The notes beneath the pieces were generated by a model, which was given only the letters and a program-made list of their open reading frames with translations, had not been told where the DNA came from and did not search any database. A DNA stretch of 64,000 bases from Ruegeria lacuscaerulensis (GTDB taxonomy: Bacteria; Pseudomonadota; Alphaproteobacteria; Rhodobacterales; Rhodobacteraceae). The DNA is taken from contig NZ_WPZL01000009.1 of the NCBI RefSeq assembly GCF_013031245.1, positions 99,739 to 163,738 of the forward strand, given 5' to 3'. Positions 55,860 to 63,937 of this stretch are shown in pieces. Within the stretch, counting starts at the first letter, position 1. Each line of letters starts with the position of its first letter. Position numbers and translations under genes: made by a program.

Positions 55860-55860
55860 T

Positions 55861-56634
55861 ATGAAGTGCGTTATTCTGGCCGGCGGCTTAGGGACTCGGC
55901 TCAGCGAGGAAACCGTACGCATACCCAAACCCATGGTCGAGATCGGCGGAAAGCCGATCATCTGGCATATCATGAAGATTTACGCGTCCCACGGCGTTAC
56001 CGATTTCATCGTCTGCCTTGGCTACAAGGGCTACGTGATCAAAGAGTACTTCGCCAACTTCTTTCTGCACAGCTCGGATGTCACGGTTGATCTGGCCAGC
56101 GGCAGCCTGGAAGTCGCAAACAGTAAATCCGAACCCTGGCGCGTGACGCTGGTCGATACGGGTGAAAACAGCCAGACCGGTGGGCGGCTTAAGCGGGTTA
56201 TGCGCCACCTCAAAGATGAAGAGGCCTTCTGCCTGACCTATGGCGATGGGGTTGGGAATATCGACATCCGGGCCGGGATCGACTTTCACCGGGCTCATAG
56301 CAAACTCGCGACGGTCACGGCGGTCCCCCCGCCCCGCCGCTTTGGCCAGCTTGAGATGCAGGACAATCAGGTGCTGAACTTCTCCGAAAAACCTGTCGGG
56401 GATGGCGGCCTGATCAATGGCGGGTTTTTTGTGCTCTCGCCCGAGGTGGAAAGGTATCTCGGCGATGACAAAACCGTCTGGGAACGCAGCCCCCTGATGA
56501 ACCTGACGCGCGATGGCGAGCTGATGGCCTTTGAACACAAGGGGTTCTGGCAGCCCATGGACACCATCCGCGAGCGTCAGGAGCTTGAGGAGCATTGGGC
56601 CACAGGCGACGCGCCGTGGAAAACCTGGGAATGA
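55861..56634 (+). CDS. rfbF: Glucose-1-phosphate cytidylyltransferase
   Basis: 257 residues, a full-length RfbF. KCVILAGGLGTRLSEET and PKPMVEIGGKPIIWHIMK form the nucleotide-binding part, YGDGVGNIDI the metal site and GFWQPMDTIRER the C-terminal signature. It makes CDP-glucose from CTP and glucose-1-phosphate, the first step towards CDP-6-deoxysugars. GAGGGAG precedes the ATG. First gene of a five-gene operon whose members all overlap. Confidence 0.93.
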   Translation: MKCVILAGGLGTRLSEETVRIPKPMVEIGGKPIIWHIMKIYASHGVTDFIVCLGYKGYVIKEYFANFFLHSSDVTVDLASGSLEVANSKSEPWRVTLVDTGENSQTGGRLKRVMRHLKDEEAFCLTYGDGVGNIDIRAGIDFHRAHSKLATVTAVPPPRRFGQLEMQDNQVLNFSEKPVGDGGLINGGFFVLSPEVERYLGDDKTVWERSPLMNLTRDGELMAFEHKGFWQPMDTIRERQELEEHWATGDAPWKTWE

Positions 56635-57710
56635 CAGCGGCCGCCTTTTCAGGCCGAAGGGTGCTGGTGACCGGACATACCGGTTTCAAGGGTGCTTGGC
56701 TGGCCGCCTGGCTGGCCGAGGCGGGCGCAGAGGTGACTGGATACGCCCTGCCTCCCGAGACGAATCCCAGCCTCTGGGTCCTACTGGGCCAGGGCAAAAT
56801 CCGGTCAATCGCCGGTGATCTGAATGATCGCGCGGCGCTGGACCGGCTGATCGCGGAAACCGATCCCGAATTTGTCTTTCATCTGGCCGCGCAATCTCTG
56901 GTGCGGCGGTCCTATCGCACACCGGTCGAGACCTTCGCCACCAACGTTCTGGGCACCGTCCAGCTTTTGGATGCGCTGCGCGCCGGGTCTGGCTTGCGGG
57001 CGGTTGTGGTTGCCACCTCGGACAAGGCCTATGAGAATGTCGAACAGGTCTGGGGCTATCGCGAAACCGACCCGATGGGCGGGCATGATCCCTATTCCGC
57101 CTCGAAAGGCGCGACCGAAATAGCCACCGCAGCGATGCGGCGCAGTTTTTATACGCAAGGCGCCGCCGACCCTCATCCGGCCCGGATCGCCAGCGCACGG
57201 GCCGGCAATGTCATCGGTGGCGGTGACTGGGCCGAAGACCGGCTCGTCCCGGATATCGTGCGCGGATGCCTGAGCGATGAAGGGCGCGTTGTGCTGCGCC
57301 ACCCCGGCGCTATCCGCCCCTGGCAGCATGTGCTTGAACCGCTGAGGGGGTACATGATGCTGGCCCAAATGCTTGAACAGGACGACGCCTTTGCAAAGGG
57401 CTGGAACTTTGGCCCCGAGCGCGACGATGAGCGCCCGGTTTTGGATGTGGCCAAGGCCATCATCAAGGCACTTGGGCAAGGTCGGATTGAAGTCGATACC
57501 CCGGCAAATACCCCGCATGAGGCCAAGATGCTCCGTCTGGACGTGTCGCAGGCGCGTGCTACGCTTGGCTGGCGCCCGGTGCTGAACTTTGAGGACACTG
57601 TCAGATTGACGGCGGATTGGTATGCCGGCTGGGCCCGGGGCACCTCACCGGCCGAGCTGTGCCGCGCCCAGATCGCCGAATTCGAAACACTGAGTAAGAG
57701 GCAAGTATGA
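56631..57710 (+). CDS. rfbG: CDP-glucose 4,6-dehydratase
   Basis: 359 residues from the ATG overlapping the rfbF stop (ATGA). VLVTGHTGFKGAWL binds NAD, HLAAQSLVRRSY and TSDKAYEN follow, YSASK holds the catalytic Tyr and Lys, and RAGNVIGGGDWAEDRLVPD is specific for RfbG. The product is CDP-4-keto-6-deoxyglucose. No rfbH (3-dehydrase) follows, so the route leaves the classic CDP-dideoxysugar path here. Confidence 0.93.
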   Translation: MTAAAFSGRRVLVTGHTGFKGAWLAAWLAEAGAEVTGYALPPETNPSLWVLLGQGKIRSIAGDLNDRAALDRLIAETDPEFVFHLAAQSLVRRSYRTPVETFATNVLGTVQLLDALRAGSGLRAVVVATSDKAYENVEQVWGYRETDPMGGHDPYSASKGATEIATAAMRRSFYTQGAADPHPARIASARAGNVIGGGDWAEDRLVPDIVRGCLSDEGRVVLRHPGAIRPWQHVLEPLRGYMMLAQMLEQDDAFAKGWNFGPERDDERPVLDVAKAIIKALGQGRIEVDTPANTPHEAKMLRLDVSQARATLGWRPVLNFEDTVRLTADWYAGWARGTSPAELCRAQIAEFETLSKRQV

Positions 57711-58948
57711 CCGGTACGCCCCATCCTACCTGCCGCCATTGCGGCACCTCTCTTGAGATGACGCTTGTCGATCTCGGGCTGTCTCCTCTGGCCAATTCCT
57801 ATGTCGATCCGGCTCGCGCGGACACACCGGACCCGGTCTACCCGCTGCATGCGCGCGTCTGCACCAGATGCTGGCTGGTGCAGGTGGAGGATGCTGTCCC
57901 GGCAGAAGAGATTTTTTCTACCGATTACGCCTATTTCTCCAGCTTTTCAGACAGCTGGCTGGCTCATTGTCGGGAGTACGTGGATCAAATGGTCGGCCGG
58001 TTCGATCTCGGATCAGACGATCTGGTGATCGAAATCGCTTCGAATGATGGGTACCTGCTGCAGTACTTTGTCGAAAAGGGTATGCCCGTTCTGGGCATTG
58101 AGCCTTCGGGCAATGTGGCGGCGGCGGCGCAGGAAAAAGGGGTACGCACGCTGGTCGACTATTTCGGCGAAAGATTGGCCCGAAAGCTTGCCAAAATCGA
58201 AAAACCCCCAGCGCTGATCGCCTCTGCCAATGTGCTGGCGCATGTGCCCGATATCAATGATTTTGTCGCCGGGATCGCCACTCTGCTGACCGGTGATGCA
58301 GTCTATACGGTTGAGTTTCCGCATCTTCTGAACCTGATTAAAAGCGTGCAATTCGACACGATCTATCACGAACATTATTCCTATCTGTCGCTGCTGGCGG
58401 TCGAGAAGATTTTCGCCAAGGCCGGTCTGCGTGTCTTCGATGTCGAGGAACTGACCACTCATGGCGGCTCGTTGCGGGTTTTTGCCTGTCTTGAAGGGGC
58501 CAGCCACACTGATGGGCCGGGTTTGGCCAAGGTCCGCGCCGATGAGGCGGCGGCGCAATTCGACCGCCCCGAAGGCTATATGAACTTCACCGGTCAGGTC
58601 GAGGCGGTGCGTGACGGGCTGCTTGCCTTCCTGCACGAGGCAACGGCCCGCGGTGACACCATCGCCGCCTATGGCGCGGCCGCCAAGGGCAACACGCTGC
58701 TGAACTATGCCGGGATCGGCCCCGAGTTGATCTCATACTGCGTGGATCGCAATCCTGCCAAGCAGAACACACTGCTGCCCGGCAGCCACATTCCCGTGCA
58801 TGGGGTCGAGGCGCTGCGTGAAAGGCCACCCGATTACGTGCTGATCCTGCCCTGGAACATCCGTGACGAGGTCACGGGTCAACTGGCCGACCTCAAAACC
58901 CATGGCACCCGGTTCGCCACCGCCGTGCCGGAGGTCAGGATCAGCTGA
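57707..58948 (+). CDS. Sugar C-methyltransferase (SAM-dependent, zinc-binding N-terminus)
   Basis: 413 residues. The N-terminal Methyltransf_13-type zinc site has CRHCG and CTRC; VIEIASNDGYLL is the SAM-binding glycine region, and the C-terminal domain has GAAAKGNTLLNY. This three-part layout is that of NDP-hexose C-3 methyltransferases (TylC3 type). In this operon it should methylate CDP-4-keto-6-deoxyglucose or a derivative, giving a branched-chain sugar. Start overlaps rfbG (ATGA). Confidence 0.85.
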   Translation: MTGTPHPTCRHCGTSLEMTLVDLGLSPLANSYVDPARADTPDPVYPLHARVCTRCWLVQVEDAVPAEEIFSTDYAYFSSFSDSWLAHCREYVDQMVGRFDLGSDDLVIEIASNDGYLLQYFVEKGMPVLGIEPSGNVAAAAQEKGVRTLVDYFGERLARKLAKIEKPPALIASANVLAHVPDINDFVAGIATLLTGDAVYTVEFPHLLNLIKSVQFDTIYHEHYSYLSLLAVEKIFAKAGLRVFDVEELTTHGGSLRVFACLEGASHTDGPGLAKVRADEAAAQFDRPEGYMNFTGQVEAVRDGLLAFLHEATARGDTIAAYGAAAKGNTLLNYAGIGPELISYCVDRNPAKQNTLLPGSHIPVHGVEALRERPPDYVLILPWNIRDEVTGQLADLKTHGTRFATAVPEVRIS

Positions 58949-59829
58949 TGGCACGGGTTTTGCTAACCGGAGCGACTGGCCTGATCGGCAGGGCAACGGC
59001 CCCGGCCTTGGCAGAGGCCGGACATGAGGTCATCACGCTGGGTCGGAACCCGACCAGCGACATCCCCTGCGATCTGCTGGACCCAATTACAGTCACGGCG
59101 GCGCTTGAAAGTGCGCGCGCCAGTCATCTGTTGCATCTGGCCTGGCATGATGGCGCGCGCGACCGCTGGACATCCCCGGTCAATCTCGACTGGATGGCAG
59201 CCACGCTGCATCTGGTACGGGAATTTGCACGCACGGGCGGCCAGCGCGCTGTCTGCGCAGGCAGTTGCGCCGAATATGACTGGTCGGAGCCGGAGCTTGC
59301 CGAAACCAGCCCCTTACGACCTCGCACCCTGTACGGAGCGGCCAAGGCCGGGACCGGTCTGGCGCTTTGCGCAGGGCAGGATGCCCTTGGCCTGTCACTG
59401 GCCTGGGCCCGCATCTTCTTTGTCTATGGCCCGGACGAGCCGCCGGGGCGACTGTTCGGCGATCTGATTTCAAACCTCGAGGCGGGTCGACCGGTGGATT
59501 GCACCGATGGGTTGCAAAGGCGCGACTTCCTGCATGTCGATGACCTGGCGCGCGCACTACTACGGCTGCTGCTGGAGATGGATATTACAGGCGCAATCAA
59601 TGTTGCCAGCGGCACCGCAATCCCGGTGCGGGAGCTCATTGAAGAGGTCGCAAACCAGATGCATCACCCCGATCTGATCCGGCTGGGGGCGATTGCACGT
59701 GCACCGGACGACCCGGACCGATTGGCCGCAGATGTAACCCGATTGCGGGACGAGGCCGGTTTCCTGCCACAGCATGATATCGTGTCGGGGGTGACCCGGG
59801 TTCTTAAGGCAAGAAAGGAACCTGCATGA
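58948..59829 (+). CDS. NAD-dependent epimerase/dehydratase (probable 4-ketoreductase)
   Basis: 293 residues, extended SDR. TGATGLIGRAT (7-17) binds NAD(P), CAGSCAEYDW carries the catalytic serine region, YGAAKAG the Tyr and Lys, and RRDFLHVDDLARALL the C-terminal signature. In the operon order it should reduce the 4-keto group of the methylated CDP sugar. Its ATG shares one base with the upstream stop (TGATG). Confidence 0.82.
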   Translation: MARVLLTGATGLIGRATAPALAEAGHEVITLGRNPTSDIPCDLLDPITVTAALESARASHLLHLAWHDGARDRWTSPVNLDWMAATLHLVREFARTGGQRAVCAGSCAEYDWSEPELAETSPLRPRTLYGAAKAGTGLALCAGQDALGLSLAWARIFFVYGPDEPPGRLFGDLISNLEAGRPVDCTDGLQRRDFLHVDDLARALLRLLLEMDITGAINVASGTAIPVRELIEEVANQMHHPDLIRLGAIARAPDDPDRLAADVTRLRDEAGFLPQHDIVSGVTRVLKARKEPA

Positions 59830-60227
59830 AGAGGTCGCTCTTTCTTCGCAAGAAATCCTTTGCGCTTTTTGTCTTGGTGGGAATTGTGAACACGGTCTTC
59901 GGTTACGCGATTTTCACTGTTCTGAGCTTGTCCGGGCTGCCGCCACAATCCGCCCTGATCATTTCATTCGTTCTTGGCGTCGCGTGGAATTTCATGACCC
60001 ATGCGCGGCTCGTGTTCGATACCAAAGGGTTCGGGCGGCTGCCTTTCTACCTGCTGTCTTACTTGGCCGTTTACGTCTTCAACGCCCTGTCGCTGGAGGG
60101 TCTTTTGAGTGCCGGGCTACAACCGATCATAGCTCAGGGGCTGATAGTGGTGCCGGTCGCCATACTTGCCTTCATACTTGTTTCCCGCGCGCTAACCCTG
60201 CGATTTCCGTGGCAAGCGGAGGCCTGA
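59826..60227 (+). CDS. GtrA-family membrane protein
   Basis: 133 residues with four membrane spans and the family landmarks FVLVGIVNTVFGYAIF and GVAWNFMTHARLVF. GtrA-like proteins are thought to help move polyprenyl-linked sugars across the inner membrane. It overlaps the reductase gene by four bases and ends the CDP-sugar operon, suggesting that the branched sugar is handled as a lipid-linked residue. Confidence 0.85.
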   Translation: MKRSLFLRKKSFALFVLVGIVNTVFGYAIFTVLSLSGLPPQSALIISFVLGVAWNFMTHARLVFDTKGFGRLPFYLLSYLAVYVFNALSLEGLLSAGLQPIIAQGLIVVPVAILAFILVSRALTLRFPWQAEA

Positions 60228-60256
60228 TACAATGTCACAAAGAACAGCGAAACGCT

Positions 60257-61480
60257 TTAGGCCCCTAGGAAGTTGCGCGTTAGCAGAGCCAGCCCTGTCA
60301 CCACCAGCCCCACCGAAAGCCAGCCTCCAAGTCCCCACGGGCCCATCCCGCGCCAGACGCGGGCGAAGCCGGAACGTGCCGACGCGCCGGCGATCTTTTG
60401 CTGCATGATCCCGACGCGCTTGGCGTGTATGATAATCCCGATTACCGCCAGGGCCGTCAATCCCACGCCAAACAGGCCCCAGAGAATGCGCGTCGGCAGC
60501 CCGCCCCAGGTGCCGAAGTGTATCGGATCGGCGGCTTCTGCAATGCGCTGGTGCAGCGACAGGTCCTCGCCGCGATGCGCACCGAGCACCTCGAGCGATT
60601 CCGGATGAAAATAGACTGCATTGGCTCGAGGGCGAACCAGAACCGCCGTATGATCTCCTTGGAAAACGATCGGTTGCGCGGGTCGGCGGGGCAATATCAC
60701 CTTCCGAACCTCCAGGCCCGGCAATGTCGCCGCGGCGATGGCGCTGGCGGCGTCGAGACGCGCACCGTTGAAATCCGGCGGGAGGAGTTGGTCGCGGGCG
60801 ACAGTGCGGTTCGCTGGCGTAGCGGGCGCATTGAGTCCGACAGTTTCAACCATATACCAAAGGCTGGTCACCACCAGGGGCACGAAAAAGACCAGCGACC
60901 AGACGGCGATTAGCCGATGCAGATCGCTGAGCCAGGCCCGGGAGCGGCTCGAAAAGCGCGGCCAGCGGAAAAACCCGGTCCAGAACCGGCGGTAGAGAAA
61001 CAGGCCGGCGATAACTGTGGCGGTCAGGGGAATGGCAAAGACGGTAACGACAAGCTTGCCCAGGCGCCCGGGGATGAACAGGGCTTCGTGCAATCTCAAC
61101 AGAGCGGCATGGATGGTAAATGAGGACGTCTCGCCATTCACCTGACCGGTGTAGGGATTGACCCAAAGAAACGCATCGCGGCCTTCTGGCCGGACGCCCG
61201 TGACCTGGTCGGCAAACCACGCGCCCTCTGACCGAACGAGGGTGACAATGTCCCAATCGGGCCGGGCCCTGGCAGCCGCGTCGTAGATCGTTCCCAAGCT
61301 CAGTTTCGCACTACCCTGCGGCGATGCGCGAACTTCTGAGTATCGCAGCCAGTCCAGCTCCGGCGCGAACACCAAGAGCGTGCCGGTAAGAAACATGAAG
61401 GCGAAGAACAAAGACGCACCTAACCCGAGAAAGGAGTGCAACCGGTGCCAGCTTGGTATACGTAAGCGGATGTCGAACAC
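60257..61480 (-). CDS. PepSY-associated membrane protein
   Basis: 407 residues with four main membrane spans and paired PepSY-like domains: SWHRLHSFLGLGASLF at the start, HEALFIPGRLGKLV, SDLHRLIAVWSLVFF and HFGTWGGLPTRILW. The histidines in the membrane segments suggest haem or metal handling; the family is often linked to iron uptake (ferric reductase-like). Start codon GTG. It is unrelated to EPS synthesis and marks the right border of the locus. Confidence 0.82.
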   Translation of the reverse strand: MFDIRLRIPSWHRLHSFLGLGASLFFAFMFLTGTLLVFAPELDWLRYSEVRASPQGSAKLSLGTIYDAAARARPDWDIVTLVRSEGAWFADQVTGVRPEGRDAFLWVNPYTGQVNGETSSFTIHAALLRLHEALFIPGRLGKLVVTVFAIPLTATVIAGLFLYRRFWTGFFRWPRFSSRSRAWLSDLHRLIAVWSLVFFVPLVVTSLWYMVETVGLNAPATPANRTVARDQLLPPDFNGARLDAASAIAAATLPGLEVRKVILPRRPAQPIVFQGDHTAVLVRPRANAVYFHPESLEVLGAHRGEDLSLHQRIAEAADPIHFGTWGGLPTRILWGLFGVGLTALAVIGIIIHAKRVGIMQQKIAGASARSGFARVWRGMGPWGLGGWLSVGLVVTGLALLTRNFLGA

Positions 61481-61558
61481 TGCAACCCCAATTCAGAATT
61501 CCGGCGAAGAGCTTGACGCTCCTCATAGCCACGCAACACATATTCCGCCAGGCCACGC

Positions 61559-62923
61559 CTACGGACAAGCCCAGGTATCCGTCGTGAAATACGAGGCGGG
61601 ATAGAGCCGGGCCTCGGTCACCTCCAGGACCTCGTCCTCGTCATACCTGTTGACATATTCCCAGACGATCCTGCGATCCGCATCGGTCTCAAAGACGCGA
61701 CCCGCCTGGAACTCGGTTATCAGGTACCCGCCGTCGCCAGTGATCTCATGCTTGCCCCTAACGACCGTGCCGAACTCTTCGGCGTCGCGGTCACCGAATG
61801 CGACCGACGTTGCTCCCTTTGACGGGTCCACTTTCAGGATATTGCCAACCAGCGGGGCATCCGGGTCGATCCCACCGCTTGGAAGGAGATCCAGCTCATA
61901 GGTATTGTTGTTGAATACCGCGATGGTGCCATCCGCATCGAACTCGGGATCGTGCTGGCGCCGCCACGGACCGGTCTGATGCCATTTCACCTTCCAGGTA
62001 TCCGGATCGACGACGAACAGGAGGTTGTAGGTCCGAAGCGACAGCAGCAGATCGCCGGCCTCGAACTCCGGGAAACTGCCGGCATACGTTGAGGGAAGTT
62101 CTTCGATCTTGTTTACGTGGGTGATCTCGACGTCGCGGTGGGCTCCGTGGCCGAAGCTGTATCCTGTCGCTGTCAACAGCGCTTCGAGCCCGTTATCGAA
62201 GAGGATTTCGGGAACGGATTTCCGGATTACAATCTCCCCGTCATCCGACACTTTCAAAACCAGGTCTTCCAGGAAGTAATTACCCCGACCCGGATGGACC
62301 ATAGGCCAGAAGCGATCATACTCCGGGGGCCTTAGATAGTGGCGTCCAGGGACCCAGAATCCGCCCCCTTCGGCCACTTCGATCGAATGATGCGTCGGAT
62401 GCGCGAGTGTCCACACGACCTCTCCGCAACGCGAGAGTTTGACCGTGCCGCCATAGTCGTAGTTAAAGACGACCGATCCATCCGGAAGGATGAGCGCTCC
62501 GTGTGTGTCGATGTTGTGGTCCGTCGCCGGCGGATTTTTGATGTGGGAGGTGTCAGGGAAATGTTCGGAAAATCGAACCGGCCATCGTGCCACCAGTGTT
62601 CCGTCGCGCTGTATGAGCCGTAATTCGTTGTCGTCGCCAAAAAAACCGGAAATGAGGATCAGGCTTCCATCATTCGGACGCTCGTTGACGGTAACCTCAC
62701 TTCCCGGGTTTCGCGCAGGTTGCAGAAAATGAATCGGCCGGCCACCAGGCACCCAGTTCTCGCGCTCCTCAAAAACCAGAAACATGTTGTCTTTGAATTG
62801 TTTGACCGATCTGTAGGCGAAGTTCTTTTTCAAACCCGAATACATCCCGGCCCCGAAGGCCAGGCCGACGACCAGCAGCGGTAGCGCTACGAAAAACGCG
62901 ATCTTGTCCAGATGCTTCAACAT
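61559..62923 (-). CDS. Membrane-anchored arylsulfotransferase-like protein, paralogue 4
   Basis: 454 residues with an anchor at about 9-28. Landmarks: RCGEVVW, PTHHSIEVA, HVNKIEELP, FPEFEAGDLLLSLR, KWHQTGPWRRQHDPEFDADG, GKHEITGDGG, RIVWEYVNRYDEDEV and the end TWACP with its cysteine. GAGGAAAT precedes the ATG. The gene starts inside the end of a truncated FAD-protein copy, so it probably uses that copy's promoter. Confidence 0.83.
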   Translation of the reverse strand: MLKHLDKIAFFVALPLLVVGLAFGAGMYSGLKKNFAYRSVKQFKDNMFLVFEERENWVPGGRPIHFLQPARNPGSEVTVNERPNDGSLILISGFFGDDNELRLIQRDGTLVARWPVRFSEHFPDTSHIKNPPATDHNIDTHGALILPDGSVVFNYDYGGTVKLSRCGEVVWTLAHPTHHSIEVAEGGGFWVPGRHYLRPPEYDRFWPMVHPGRGNYFLEDLVLKVSDDGEIVIRKSVPEILFDNGLEALLTATGYSFGHGAHRDVEITHVNKIEELPSTYAGSFPEFEAGDLLLSLRTYNLLFVVDPDTWKVKWHQTGPWRRQHDPEFDADGTIAVFNNNTYELDLLPSGGIDPDAPLVGNILKVDPSKGATSVAFGDRDAEEFGTVVRGKHEITGDGGYLITEFQAGRVFETDADRRIVWEYVNRYDEDEVLEVTEARLYPASYFTTDTWACP

Positions 62924-63330
62924 GATTTCCTCATCATGCCAGGACCCAGACGGGGATACTGGAATTCCTCGATCAGGCTGGCGGTGTCATTGGCGCCGGA
63001 AATCGCGCTCCAGACCGCCTTGGGCAGGGACAGGTTCTTGATCCGTTGCGCGGCCCAGTCGGCGCGGATTTCCGACGGCGAAATACCCCAGACCTTTTTG
63101 GTGTAGCTGTGAAAGAAGTGCATTTAGAGCCGCCCGCCAAAGCGGTTGATCACCCATTCTTCAAAGGTATCTTCCTGCGGCTTGGGTCGGAGCTTCCATT
63201 TCACGAAGCTGCCAATGATCTCATAGACCTGGGAAACATGCGTGTCGCTCAACTTTTGGAGTTCATACGCTGCTGTTAATCCGGCCGGACCGCCACCAAT
63301 GATTACAACGGGAACAATATCTTTTTTCAA
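62917..63330 (-). pseudogene. Truncated second copy of the FAD-protein gene
   Basis: Read leftward from 63330: MKKDIVPVVIIGGGPAG and on to QVYE (residue 37), then directly IIGSFVKWK (residue 119 of the intact protein), so 81 codons are missing in frame. At the codon for Y in GGRLYMHFF a TAT has become TAA. The likeness continues to GPGMM and then breaks off into the ribosome site of the ASST-like gene. Three lesions make it non-functional; parts match the intact copy at 53702-55189 almost base for base. Confidence 0.9.
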
Positions 63331-63463
63331 ATGACTAACATCCGCACTAAAACCACTGCCGTCAGGCTACAGGAGGATACCTGAATTTCACAATAAAATC
63401 ATGTTGGCGCGCCATAAATGACACCCTATTCGTCACAACCGGCCCCTTCCGACCGATGAATGA

Positions 63464-63574
63464 CTAGAGGGCCATTGCTACCAAACCCGTAGTCGACGCG
63501 GCGCTCAAAGAGATTTTCAGATCGCCCTCTTCGCCTTCGGGAACGATTCTGTACTCTCCGAAAAGCCTGGTCAT
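63464..63574 (-). CDS. Doubtful 36-residue frame
   Basis: An ATG at 63574 with GAGGGTG before it opens a frame beginning MTRLFGEYRIVPEGEEG and ending GLVAMAL. It lies in the part of the duplicated region that has no counterpart at 55.3-55.5 kb, so it came from elsewhere. Composition looks protein-like, but no family was recognised. Confidence 0.25.
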   Translation of the reverse strand: MTRLFGEYRIVPEGEEGDLKISLSAASTTGLVAMAL

Positions 63575-63877
63575 CTTCACCCTCGACGCAAGAGGAGGCT
63601 TGCCTCAACGCGTTGAATAATAATGGCAGTTGAAATTACCGGGATTGCCCAAAGTCCTTCAGGCGGCCATCAGTTACTACTGGGGCGTTCGTGTGGTTGA
63701 TGCCTTGTGTTTGACCTTTTGTTTCCTCGGCTCGGAACACGGCTGCTGGTGCGTTTTGAGCGCGCTTCCGACACACGCGGATAAGTCAACAATATCATCA
63801 TTCACAGTACATTGTGTATTCGCCAACACCGGGGCGTAAGGAAATTCGATGCGTCACGACTCGTGGCTTTGTGAATC

Positions 63878-63906
63878 TTGACAGGACCCAACAGTCCCGC
63901 CCTACT
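63878..63906 (+). promoter_or_regulatory. Candidate promoter of a gene beyond the window
   Basis: TTGACA (63878-63883) and CCTACT (63901-63906), 17 bases apart, correspond to the candidate rfbF promoter at 55736-55765. Confidence 0.35.
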
Positions 63907-63937
63907 GTTACTAAGTGTTTGGAGTAACAGTGCCGCG

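Larger units (their letters stand above)
55190..55860. other. Divergent regulatory region, duplicated at the window's right end
   Basis: About 670 bases between the FAD-protein gene and rfbF. Large parts reappear at 63331-64000: the first ~100 bases behind the FAD-protein start, scattered blocks in the middle, and the last ~120 bases before rfbF. No gene is supported within it. Confidence 0.7.
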
